A stretch of DNA of 28,879 bases from an uncultured Collinsella sp. (GTDB lineage: Bacteria; Actinomycetota; Coriobacteriia; Coriobacteriales; Coriobacteriaceae): positions 1 to 28,879 of the forward strand of contig CAAFEX010000065.1 in NCBI GenBank assembly GCA_900762015.1, read 5' to 3'. Made by a program: the position numbers and the translations under genes. The notes under the pieces are model-generated. The model made no database searches and was not told the origin of the DNA. It worked only from the letters and a program-made list of their open reading frames with translations. This document shows, one piece after another, positions 24,301 through 28,879 of the stretch. Numbering within the stretch: the stretch's first letter is position 1; each line of letters opens with the position of its first letter.

Positions 24301-25049
24301 CCTTCCGCGCCGCCGGTGCCGAGGCCGACACCTTCGTGATCAACAACCTCACGCCCGAGGCCGTCGCCGAGAGCACCCACGAGCTTGCCCGCCGCATCCG
24401 CGCAAGCCAGATCGTCATGATCCCCGGCGGCTTCTCGGGCGGCGACGAGCCCGACGGCTCCGCCAAGTTCATCACGGCGTTCTTCCGCGCTCCCGAGGTC
24501 ACCGAGGCAGTCCGCGACCTTCTCAAGGCCCGCGATGGCCTGATGCTGGGTATCTGCAACGGCTTCCAGGCCCTGATCAAGCTCGGCCTGGTGCCCTACG
24601 GCGACATCGTCGACGCCACGCCCGATGCGCCCACGTTGACGTTCAACACCATCGGTCGCCACCAGAGCCGTCTGGTGCGCACCCGCATCTCGTCCAACTT
24701 GTCCCCGTGGCTGTCGCAGTGCAGCCTGGACGACCCCTACACCGTCGCCATCAGCCACGGCGAGGGCCGCTTTGTCGCCAATGACGAAGTGCTCGCCCAG
24801 CTGATCGCCAGCGGCCAGGTCGCCACGCAGTACGTGGGCGAGGACGGCAAGCCCAGCATGGATCTCTCCGTCAACCCCAACGGCTCCGCACTCGCCATCG
24901 AGGGCATCACGAGCCCCGACGGCCGTGTCCTGGGCAAGATGGGCCATGCCGAGCGCCGCGGCGACAACCTGTACCGCAACGTGCCCGAGCATGTCCCCGG
25001 CGACAAGTTCATGCCGATCTTTGAGAGCGGCGTAGCCTACTTCGCTTAA
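21303..25049 (+). CDS. purL: Phosphoribosylformylglycinamidine synthase (PurL-PurQ single chain)
   Basis: A 1,248-residue cytosolic enzyme for step four of purine synthesis: FGAR, ATP and glutamine to FGAM. The N-terminal region leads into the catalytic halves, marked by DTYWSDHCRHTTFGT and ETHNHPTEIEPFGGAAT, plus GGRTGRDGIGGATGSS and AIGGKDSMSG. The C-terminal quarter is a class I glutamine amidotransferase: VFPGNNCEYDSA, PGGFSGGDEPDGSA, the nucleophile Cys1085 in LGICNGFQAL, and ISHGEGRF with a catalytic-triad His. Thus PurL and PurQ are fused and no PurS is needed. Size and layout match the clostridial/actinobacterial variant of the large form. ATG 21303 is preceded by AGGAAGG; the frame runs 36 codons further without a binding site. 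Monocistronic, ending in a strong terminator. Confidence 0.96.
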   Translation: MVSRIYVEKKPGFDVEAQQLKGELTEILGIKGIEALRIINRYDVEGIDEELFRSCVPTVFSEPQVDMTYDELPASDGAVFAVEFLPGQFDQRADSASECVQLISQGERPAVRSAKVYMISGALDEAAIEAIKHYVVNPVEARIASLDLPETLYMETPEPQPVEVLDGFRELDEAGLAAFISDRGLAMDEADIAFCQQYFRDEDRDPTITEIRVIDTYWSDHCRHTTFGTVLDDVTIDDAVVQQAFDRYMEMRHELGRDAKPVCLMDMGTIGAKYLKKTGVMTDVDESEEINACTVKVKVDVDGEDQDWLFLFKNETHNHPTEIEPFGGAATCVGGAIRDPLSGRSYVYQAMRVTGAGDPTVPVSETLEGKLPQRKLVTTAAAGYSSYGNQIGLATGQVNELYHPGYVAKRMEVGAVVGATPASHVRRECPAPTDKIILLGGRTGRDGIGGATGSSKTQNTESIETSGAEVQKGNAPVERKLQRLFRRGDACRLIKRCNDFGAGGVSVAVGELADGLYVDLDTVTKKYDGLDGTELAISESQERMACAVADGDVEEFMGYAAEENLEATVIAEVTAEPRMRMAWNGVAIVDLSREFLNSNGAPKHQVAHVCARSVWQPSWAGTTLAERMTSLVTDLNVASNKGLSERFDSTIGAATVLMPFGGKTQLTPSSAMVAKFPVDGETTTASAMAWGFNPYLMEADQFAGAYLSVVESIAKLVAAGFEHKRAYLSFQEYFERLRTEAERWGKPTAAVLGALMAQVDLGAGAIGGKDSMSGSFEDEAGELNVPPTLISFAVAVGKAARAVSPEFKGLTHRVVRIAPATYGEDYRPDAQQLLAAFDAVEALTANGNALAVSTPGYGCGAESLFKMCVGNQIGIELAEDVDVESLFTPLYGSFIVELAEDAELPEVANGVVVEPLGTTVEGYVIDTGSEVIELAKLQEAWESGIEGVFAYRSADETPEVETIDFRAKDIHVYGGAKIARPRVVIPVFPGNNCEYDSARAFRAAGAEADTFVINNLTPEAVAESTHELARRIRASQIVMIPGGFSGGDEPDGSAKFITAFFRAPEVTEAVRDLLKARDGLMLGICNGFQALIKLGLVPYGDIVDATPDAPTLTFNTIGRHQSRLVRTRISSNLSPWLSQCSLDDPYTVAISHGEGRFVANDEVLAQLIASGQVATQYVGEDGKPSMDLSVNPNGSALAIEGITSPDGRVLGKMGHAERRGDNLYRNVPEHVPGDKFMPIFESGVAYFA

Positions 25050-25087
25050 ACCTTTCCCATCGGGTACAATCCCCTCGGGTAACAACA

Positions 25088-25123
25088 CCCGCCACCGGCA
25101 CGCCCGGTGGCGGGTTCTTTTTT
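25088..25123 (+). terminator. Rho-independent terminator of purL
   Basis: CCCGCCACCGG (25088-25098) and its exact complement (25104-25114) form an 11-bp GC-rich stem with a 5-base loop, followed by TTCTTTTTT. This is the most canonical terminator in the window. Confidence 0.95.
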
Positions 25124-25149
25124 ATTTGCGCGTATGGGAGAAGAACATC

Positions 25150-26085
25150 ATGGAAAGCCGCAAGCCGTATCTCGCCACTCTGCCCGGACTCATCCTGGGT
25201 TGCCTCGTCTGCTGCGCGCTCTGGGGGTCGGCTTTCCCCTGCATCAAGATCGGTTACGAGCTGTTTGGTATCCCGGCGCACGATAGCGCCTCACAGCTAC
25301 TCTTTGCAGGTTTGCGCTTCACACTTGCCGGTATCCTGGTTATCGCCGGTATGAGTGCAGCCCAGCGCCGCCCGCTCGTCCCACAGGCACGCGATATCAA
25401 GCCCATCTTTATCTTGTCGCTCTTTCAGACCATCGGTCAGTACTTCTTTTTCTATCTGGGCCTCTCGCGCGCCAGCGCCATGTCGAGCTCCATCATCGAG
25501 GCCAGCGCCAACTTCCTCGCAATCCTCTTTGCCGCCCTGGCATTTCACACCGAGAAGCTCAGTACGGCCAAGGTGCTTGGCTGTGCGCTGGGCTTTGCCG
25601 GCGTCGCGCTCGTCAACCTTTCGGGCGCAGATGGCACCTTTGGCTTCAGGCTCGATGGCGAGGGCTTTATCCTAGCCTCCACTGTCGCGGGTGCTCTTTC
25701 GACCTGCCTGATCGGTATCTTCTCGCGCGAGCACGACGGCGTCTTGCTTGCCGGGTGGCAGTTCTTGGTCGGCGGCCTGATCCTCACCGCCATCGGCTTT
25801 TTGATGGGTGGCGCGCTCTCCCCCACAGCGATTGTCCCCGCCATCGCGCTCATCATCTACATGGCGCTTATCTCCGCGGTCGCCTACTCGCTGTGGTCGC
25901 GCCTGCTTGCCGTCAACCCCGTCAGCCGCGTCTCTGTCTTTGGATTTATGAACCCCGTCTTTGGTGTGGTGCTGAGCGCGCTGCTGCTCGGCGAGGGCGC
26001 TGGCACGAGCCTCGTTACCGTCATCGTTGCCCTGCTGTTGGTCTGCGGCGGCATCATCATCGTCAACAAACCCAAAAAAGCCTAG
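25150..26085 (+). CDS. EamA/DMT-family transporter
   Basis: A 311-residue inner-membrane protein with about ten helices arranged as two EamA repeats (about 15-150 and 170-305), as in the drug/metabolite transporter superfamily. Typical motifs are CALWGSAFPCIKIGYE in the first helix, LSRASAMSSSIIEASANF at the fourth helix of repeat one, and VNPVSRVSVFGFMNPVFGVVLSALLLGE in repeat two (quoted in two parts in the protein, joined without a gap). It ends in a lysine-rich NKPKKA tail. Members usually export amino acids, nucleosides or other metabolites; substrate unknown. ATG 25150 has GGGAG 9 bases upstream. The gene follows the purL terminator with no clear promoter boxes of its own in the 27-base gap, so it may depend on read-through or a promoter inside the purL end. 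Confidence 0.9.
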   Translation: MESRKPYLATLPGLILGCLVCCALWGSAFPCIKIGYELFGIPAHDSASQLLFAGLRFTLAGILVIAGMSAAQRRPLVPQARDIKPIFILSLFQTIGQYFFFYLGLSRASAMSSSIIEASANFLAILFAALAFHTEKLSTAKVLGCALGFAGVALVNLSGADGTFGFRLDGEGFILASTVAGALSTCLIGIFSREHDGVLLAGWQFLVGGLILTAIGFLMGGALSPTAIVPAIALIIYMALISAVAYSLWSRLLAVNPVSRVSVFGFMNPVFGVVLSALLLGEGAGTSLVTVIVALLLVCGGIIIVNKPKKA

Positions 26086-26232
26086 CGAGCTCACCTTTTT
26101 AGGGAGGGCCTTCAAACACTTTAGCTTAATGGAGTGCACTGGTTCTCGTTGATTTCGTACCGAGTCGCAGCGGCAGACGCCCGCCTTGCCGCACCGCGCC
26201 CGGGCATTATGGCCGGTGGCCCCCACAAACGC

Positions 26233-26274
26233 AAAAGGGGCGCACGACCATCGCAACGGTCGTGTGCCCCTTTT
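26233..26274 (-). terminator. Bidirectional terminator between EamA and GGDEF genes
   Basis: A 17-bp stem (AAAAGGGGCGCACGACC at 26233-26249 with 26258-26274, one G-U pair) encloses an 8-base loop. It starts with A4 and ends with T4, so it works on either strand. It lies one base from the GGDEF gene's stop codon. The 147 bases between it and the EamA stop hold nothing I could recognise. Confidence 0.9.
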
Positions 26275-26275
26275 C

Positions 26276-27418
26276 CTAGCGTATCTGAACGCCGGCTTTC
26301 TTTTTCTCGGCCTTGACACGGTAGAGTTCCGTGTCGGCGGCGCGAAGCAGGTTTTGCCAGGTATCAATACCATCGCCGACCCGCGCGTAACCGATGGACA
26401 TCCGCAATGCATACGGCACCTCGGCACGAGCGAGCTCGTCGTTAATCGCCGAACACAGGTCTATGATGTCCTGCTCCGCCGTCGCCTTTTGAAGCACCAC
26501 GAACTCATCGCCACCATAACGTGCGATAAAGCCACCAGACGCCGAGCAGACCTCTTTGAGCGTAGCAGATATGACCTGGAGGGCATGATCGCCCTCAACA
26601 TGTCCATACCGGTCGTTAATCTGCTTAAAGCCGTCAGCGTCCATCATAAGCAGATACACACCCTCGGCCTGGTCAGTACCCGAGAACAGCGACAGCATAT
26701 AGGTCTCAAAACGGTTGCGATTGTTAAGGCCAGTCAACGGGTCGGTCGAGATCAGCTGCTCCTGGCAGATGATGTAGAGCAGCAGGATGCTCAGCGTTAT
26801 ACCGACGCAAAGGCCCGGTACCGAAAACAAAACCTGGAAGGTACCGCCCACCAGAGCGGGAACCGCAAAAAAGGCGAGGGTGCGATAAATGGCCTTCTTT
26901 TGTAGGCTTTCGACTTTTCGAGCCTGAATAAAGGCATGCAAGGACGTATATATGACGTAGCAGTAGCTCACGATGGGCTGGATCATATAAGCAAAGCCGC
27001 GACGATATACGCCCTGCGCATCGATATAGAACATAGCGTGCGTCCAGTAGCTGGTAAATGCCAGCACGACCACCAATGCGGTTGGCAACGTTAAAAGTAC
27101 CACCCTGTAGGGCGTGGTCAGGAGCCGTGAGCCCTGCATCGTCTCGGAATAGAAAAACCAAATGAGGCACGCGATGGCGAACAGCGAAAACGAAACCGCG
27201 TTGGAAATCCAGTTGGCCGTGATGCCTACAGGAGTGCTCACGCCGTCCGAGAGCGTCCAGATCATATCGAAGAAAATGTAGGCAGCAGACGTGTAGCCCA
27301 GCATGCTAAACAAAAGCTGCTGGGTGCTCGAGAACAGGGAGCGACGGCTTCGCACGGCAAGCCCGATAAGAATAATCATGCACAGCAGGAATATCTCGAT
27401 CTTGAGTGCCTTAACCAC
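26276..27418 (-). CDS. Membrane-bound GGDEF diguanylate cyclase
   Basis: A 380-residue protein with an N-terminal membrane region (about six to seven helices, residues 5-218) and a C-terminal GGDEF domain (about 222-380) that would make cyclic di-GMP from two GTP. The catalytic signature is exact: RYGGDEF with GGDEF at 302-306. DPLTGLNNR (226-234) and the metal-binding Asp260 in MMDADGFKQIND are also present, so activity is likely. The inhibitory RxxD site normally five residues ahead of GGDEF is absent (SGGF there). No EAL domain is present. The membrane part is not one of the named sensor domains I recognise. The start is a GTG at 27418 with GGGAGGG 6 bases upstream; a TTG six codons earlier overlaps that site. 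Monocistronic, flanked by terminators. Confidence 0.9.
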   Translation of the reverse strand: MVKALKIEIFLLCMIILIGLAVRSRRSLFSSTQQLLFSMLGYTSAAYIFFDMIWTLSDGVSTPVGITANWISNAVSFSLFAIACLIWFFYSETMQGSRLLTTPYRVVLLTLPTALVVVLAFTSYWTHAMFYIDAQGVYRRGFAYMIQPIVSYCYVIYTSLHAFIQARKVESLQKKAIYRTLAFFAVPALVGGTFQVLFSVPGLCVGITLSILLLYIICQEQLISTDPLTGLNNRNRFETYMLSLFSGTDQAEGVYLLMMDADGFKQINDRYGHVEGDHALQVISATLKEVCSASGGFIARYGGDEFVVLQKATAEQDIIDLCSAINDELARAEVPYALRMSIGYARVGDGIDTWQNLLRAADTELYRVKAEKKKAGVQIR

Positions 27419-27450
27419 TAGACGCCCTCCCTTCAATATCCAAGTGGTCA

Positions 27451-27464
27451 GAATCGCCCGATTC
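27451..27464. promoter_or_regulatory. Palindrome upstream of the GGDEF gene
   Basis: GAATCG and CGATTC flank CC, a perfect inverted repeat 33 bases upstream of the GTG start. It could be an operator or simply part of the leader RNA. A second weak hairpin follows at about 27,482-27,506. No consensus promoter boxes stood out nearby. Confidence 0.3.
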
Positions 27465-27515
27465 GTGTCTGGGCAATAAACGCCCCTTACTCCGCAGGGG
27501 TAAAGGGAATAATAG

Positions 27516-27563
27516 CAGAGCGCCCGAGCGTTGCTGCAAGACAGCTCTCGTTCGGGCGCTCTG
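27516..27563 (-). terminator. Terminator-like hairpin after the KdgT-type gene
   Basis: CAGAGCGCCCGA (27516-27527) and its exact complement (27552-27563) form a 12-bp stem with a 24-base loop. On the minus strand it is followed by CTATTATT. It lies 44 bases past the kdgT stop. The stop codon itself is embedded in the 14-base palindrome GTAACGGCCGTTAC (27597-27610). Confidence 0.65.
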
Positions 27564-27606
27564 ACGGCGCGAATTGCACGCCGGAATCAATTATCGGTAA
27601 CGGCCG

Positions 27607-28629
27607 TTACTCGCCGTCGATGTCGGTCGCGACGGCCTCCTCAATAGCCTCGACGCCTTCGACCGACAGATCTTCTTCGCCGTGGCAGAACTTCTTATCG
27701 ACCCAGCCAGTCAGAATCGGGGCCATGATTGCCGTGATGATGACGGTAGTGGCGATCTGCGCATACGCGGTGGGCGCAAGCTCGGCATAGCGCGGAGCGA
27801 CCTCGGCAAGGGCGACCGGCGTGGTCATGGCCGTGCCGGCAATGGTGGAGCAGGCAACGGCCGCCTTGCCGTTGCCGCCACACAGGCGCTCGAAGGCAAA
27901 GGTAATGGGACCGACGATAAAGAGCGTGATGAGGCCCAGCAGGATGCCCGAAATGCCGCCGGTGATGAAGCTCGAAAGGCTCATGGACGCACCGAGCTGA
28001 AAACCGATGACAGCGATCGCGGGATTGGCGCCGGGGACCAGCAGGTTCTTGATAAACGGGAACAAGTTGCCCAGGACCATGCCGATAACAAGCGGCAGGA
28101 TGGATCCGATGATAGTGCCGACGGGGATGTTGGCGAGACCCGAGACACCGAGGATGATCATCGTGACGGCGGGGCCGGCCGTAAAGAACAGGATACCGAC
28201 GGCGCCCTGCTCGGACTCATCGCCGAACTCGCCCATGATGCCCGTATAGAGCGCCATGTTGCAAAACGTGATGCCGCCGATGATAGACACGGAGCTCAGA
28301 CCCAGGAAGTTGTCGTTAAAGAAATATGCCACGCCCAGGCCGAGAGCCGCTGCGACGACCAGCTTGGGGATCAGCACGACGATACCGGTCTTGATGGCGC
28401 CCGGCGTGGACTTAAAGCTGATGCCGGCGCCCACAAACAGCAGGATCGCGGCGACGATGGTATTGGACCCACCGCGGCAGGCAGCCGTAAAGAAGCCGCC
28501 GATCTCAAAAACCTGCGGGCAGAAGGTGTTGAGCAAAAGACCGACGATCATGGGATAGATCATGATGTCGCCCGGGATGCGCGGGACCTTGAATTTCTTT
28601 TGCTCGTTGGCGGTTGCTTCCTGTGCCAT
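27607..28629 (-). CDS. kdgT: 2-keto-3-deoxygluconate permease (KdgT family)
   Basis: A 340-residue inner-membrane protein with about ten helices, close in length to E. coli KdgT (about 327). Family stretches include KVPRIPGDIMIYPM near the N-terminus, ACRGGSNTIVAAILLFVGAGI, GGITFCNMALYTGIMGEFGD, LPLVIGMVLGN and CSTIAGTAMTTPVALAEVAP. Members import 2-keto-3-deoxygluconate, an intermediate of pectin and uronate breakdown, with protons. The acidic C-terminal tail (about 315-340) is cytoplasmic. ATG 28629 has GGGGG close upstream; the ten-codon in-frame extension lacks a site. No KDG kinase or aldolase gene is in the window. The upstream leader carries a small aromatic-rich ORF, a hairpin at 28647-28671 and a structured RNA, which suggests post-transcriptional control. 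Confidence 0.88.
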   Translation of the reverse strand: MAQEATANEQKKFKVPRIPGDIMIYPMIVGLLLNTFCPQVFEIGGFFTAACRGGSNTIVAAILLFVGAGISFKSTPGAIKTGIVVLIPKLVVAAALGLGVAYFFNDNFLGLSSVSIIGGITFCNMALYTGIMGEFGDESEQGAVGILFFTAGPAVTMIILGVSGLANIPVGTIIGSILPLVIGMVLGNLFPFIKNLLVPGANPAIAVIGFQLGASMSLSSFITGGISGILLGLITLFIVGPITFAFERLCGGNGKAAVACSTIAGTAMTTPVALAEVAPRYAELAPTAYAQIATTVIITAIMAPILTGWVDKKFCHGEEDLSVEGVEAIEEAVATDIDGE

Positions 28630-28646
28630 GAAACCCCCATTTCCGC

Positions 28647-28671
28647 TGACGGGGTACAAAAGCCCACGTCA
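28647..28671 (-). promoter_or_regulatory. Hairpin between the small ORF and kdgT
   Basis: TGACG (28647-28651) pairs with CGTCA (28667-28671) and GGG (28652-28654) with CCC (28663-28665), with one bulged base. It starts 8 bases after the kdgT ribosome-binding-site GGGGG. No T run follows, so it would act on translation or RNA stability rather than termination. Confidence 0.4.
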
Positions 28672-28678
28672 CGCTTTG

Positions 28679-28759
28679 CTACAGTAAAGTTTGATCATGG
28701 TACCAGAAGAAATAGACCAGCTCGGTGAAAAATCCGACAAGACGATATGAGAAAGCCAT
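28679..28759 (-). CDS. Aromatic-rich 26-residue small protein or leader peptide
   Basis: I do not recognise this gene. The ATG at 28759 has an excellent ribosome-binding site, GGGGGAGG, 8 bases upstream (28768-28775). Nine of its 26 residues are aromatic, including the run FFTELVYFFWY, making it short and strongly hydrophobic. It could be a tiny membrane protein, or a leader peptide whose translation senses aromatic amino acids or otherwise controls kdgT, whose start is 49 bases downstream. The binding site is locked in the closing stem of the RNA domain upstream, so its translation may be switched. A longer in-frame version opening at 28876 would run through that RNA and is less likely. Coding status is unproven. 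Confidence 0.5.
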   Translation of the reverse strand: MAFSYRLVGFFTELVYFFWYHDQTLL

Positions 28760-28766
28760 TTGGGTC

Positions 28767-28869
28767 GCCTCCCCCGCGGCGCAGCTTCTTTCCGCGGGCT
28801 CGGGATGCCACAATGGGCTTTGAGTATCGGCCCGTGCGGTAGCCCTTACCGCACCTGCGGGGAGGAGGC
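28767..28869 (-). ncRNA. Candidate structured cis-regulatory RNA (unassigned class)
   Basis: On the minus strand, GCCTCCTCCCCGC (28869-28857) pairs with GCGGGGGAGGC (28777-28767) as an 11-bp closing stem with one or two bulges. Inside it are four possible hairpins: a perfect 8-bp stem GTGCGGTA/TACCGCAC (28834-28841 with 28847-28854), GGGC/GCCC (28815-28833), a small GGC/GCC stem, and CGCGG/CTGCG (28780-28796). The 3' strand of the closing stem contains the whole ribosome-binding site of the small ORF that follows, the layout of a translation-controlling riboswitch. I could not match it to the conserved cores I know (TPP, FMN, cobalamin, SAM, glycine, c-di-GMP, T-box). It may extend beyond the window edge. 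Confidence 0.5.
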
Positions 28870-28879
28870 TTCCCATGCC

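Noticed and set aside
25042..25070. TACAAT as a promoter for the EamA gene
   Set aside because: A transcript started there would meet the strong purL terminator after about ten bases, and the -35 region is poor. An attenuation role is conceivable but unsupported.
26086..26232. Hidden RNA gene in the gap between the EamA and GGDEF genes
   Set aside because: I looked for tRNA arms, riboswitch cores and hairpins and found nothing convincing apart from the terminator at its right end.
28679..28759. T-box or classical phenylalanine attenuator
   Set aside because: There is no AGGGTGG-ACCGCG T-box sequence, and no terminator with a T run lies between the small ORF and kdgT.
28767..28879. 6S RNA or RNase P RNA on the minus strand
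   Set aside because: Short stretches are reminiscent of both (GGGCCGATA and GTGGC for 6S; GGTGCGGTAAG for RNase P). The conserved RNase P 3' core (GACAGAACCCGGCTTA-like) is missing and the 6S single-rod shape does not fit the four-hairpin fold. Not excluded until a covariance search is run.
1..28879. CRISPR arrays, insertion sequences, integrases or prophage genes
   Set aside because: No regularly spaced repeats and no transposase, integrase or phage-like protein was found. Gene content and composition look like ordinary chromosome throughout.

Overview
The window is a GC-rich bacterial chromosome segment packed with housekeeping and transport genes. Gene content points to the class Coriobacteriia, most likely a Collinsella-like gut actinobacterium. 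The main clues are the single-chain 1,248-residue PurL carrying its own glutaminase domain, a RecJ nuclease fused to a RecQ-like helicase, lipoprotein-anchored Liv binding proteins, a bile-acid-transporter-family protein and a BaiA-like SDR. This placement is inference from gene content; no rRNA gene is present to prove it.

Left part (1-7,750): everything is on the minus strand. A long compound hairpin (1-93) follows fba (class II aldolase). Next come an MBL-fold hydrolase, the bifunctional (p)ppGpp synthetase/hydrolase Rel, and the RecJ-helicase fusion. recJ and rel are 12 bases apart and probably share the promoter near 7,721-7,749. A hairpin with a short T run separates rel from the MBL gene.

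Middle (7,750-17,120): a plus-strand BASS-family transporter converges on a minus-strand cutC/DUF4931 pair. A near-perfect 69-bp palindrome and a strong terminator separate this pair from a complete branched-chain amino-acid-type ABC operon. That operon is transcribed leftward as livK1-livH-livM-livG-livF and is preceded by a second, closely related binding-protein gene (livK2) with its own promoter region. Two hairpins between livK1 and livH could set a higher binding-protein:permease ratio.

Right part (17,120-28,879): plus-strand hom (homoserine dehydrogenase) and an SDR converge on a minus-strand CPA2 cation/proton antiporter. purL and an EamA exporter follow on the plus strand, then a membrane-bound GGDEF diguanylate cyclase and a KdgT-type permease on the minus strand. 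The right edge holds what I consider the most interesting locus. A multi-hairpin RNA domain has a closing stem that buries the Shine-Dalgarno sequence of a 26-codon, aromatic-rich small ORF, and this lies directly upstream of kdgT. I could not assign the RNA to a known class.

Most intergenic terminators are strong and well placed. No CRISPR array, tRNA, rRNA, transposase or prophage gene was seen.
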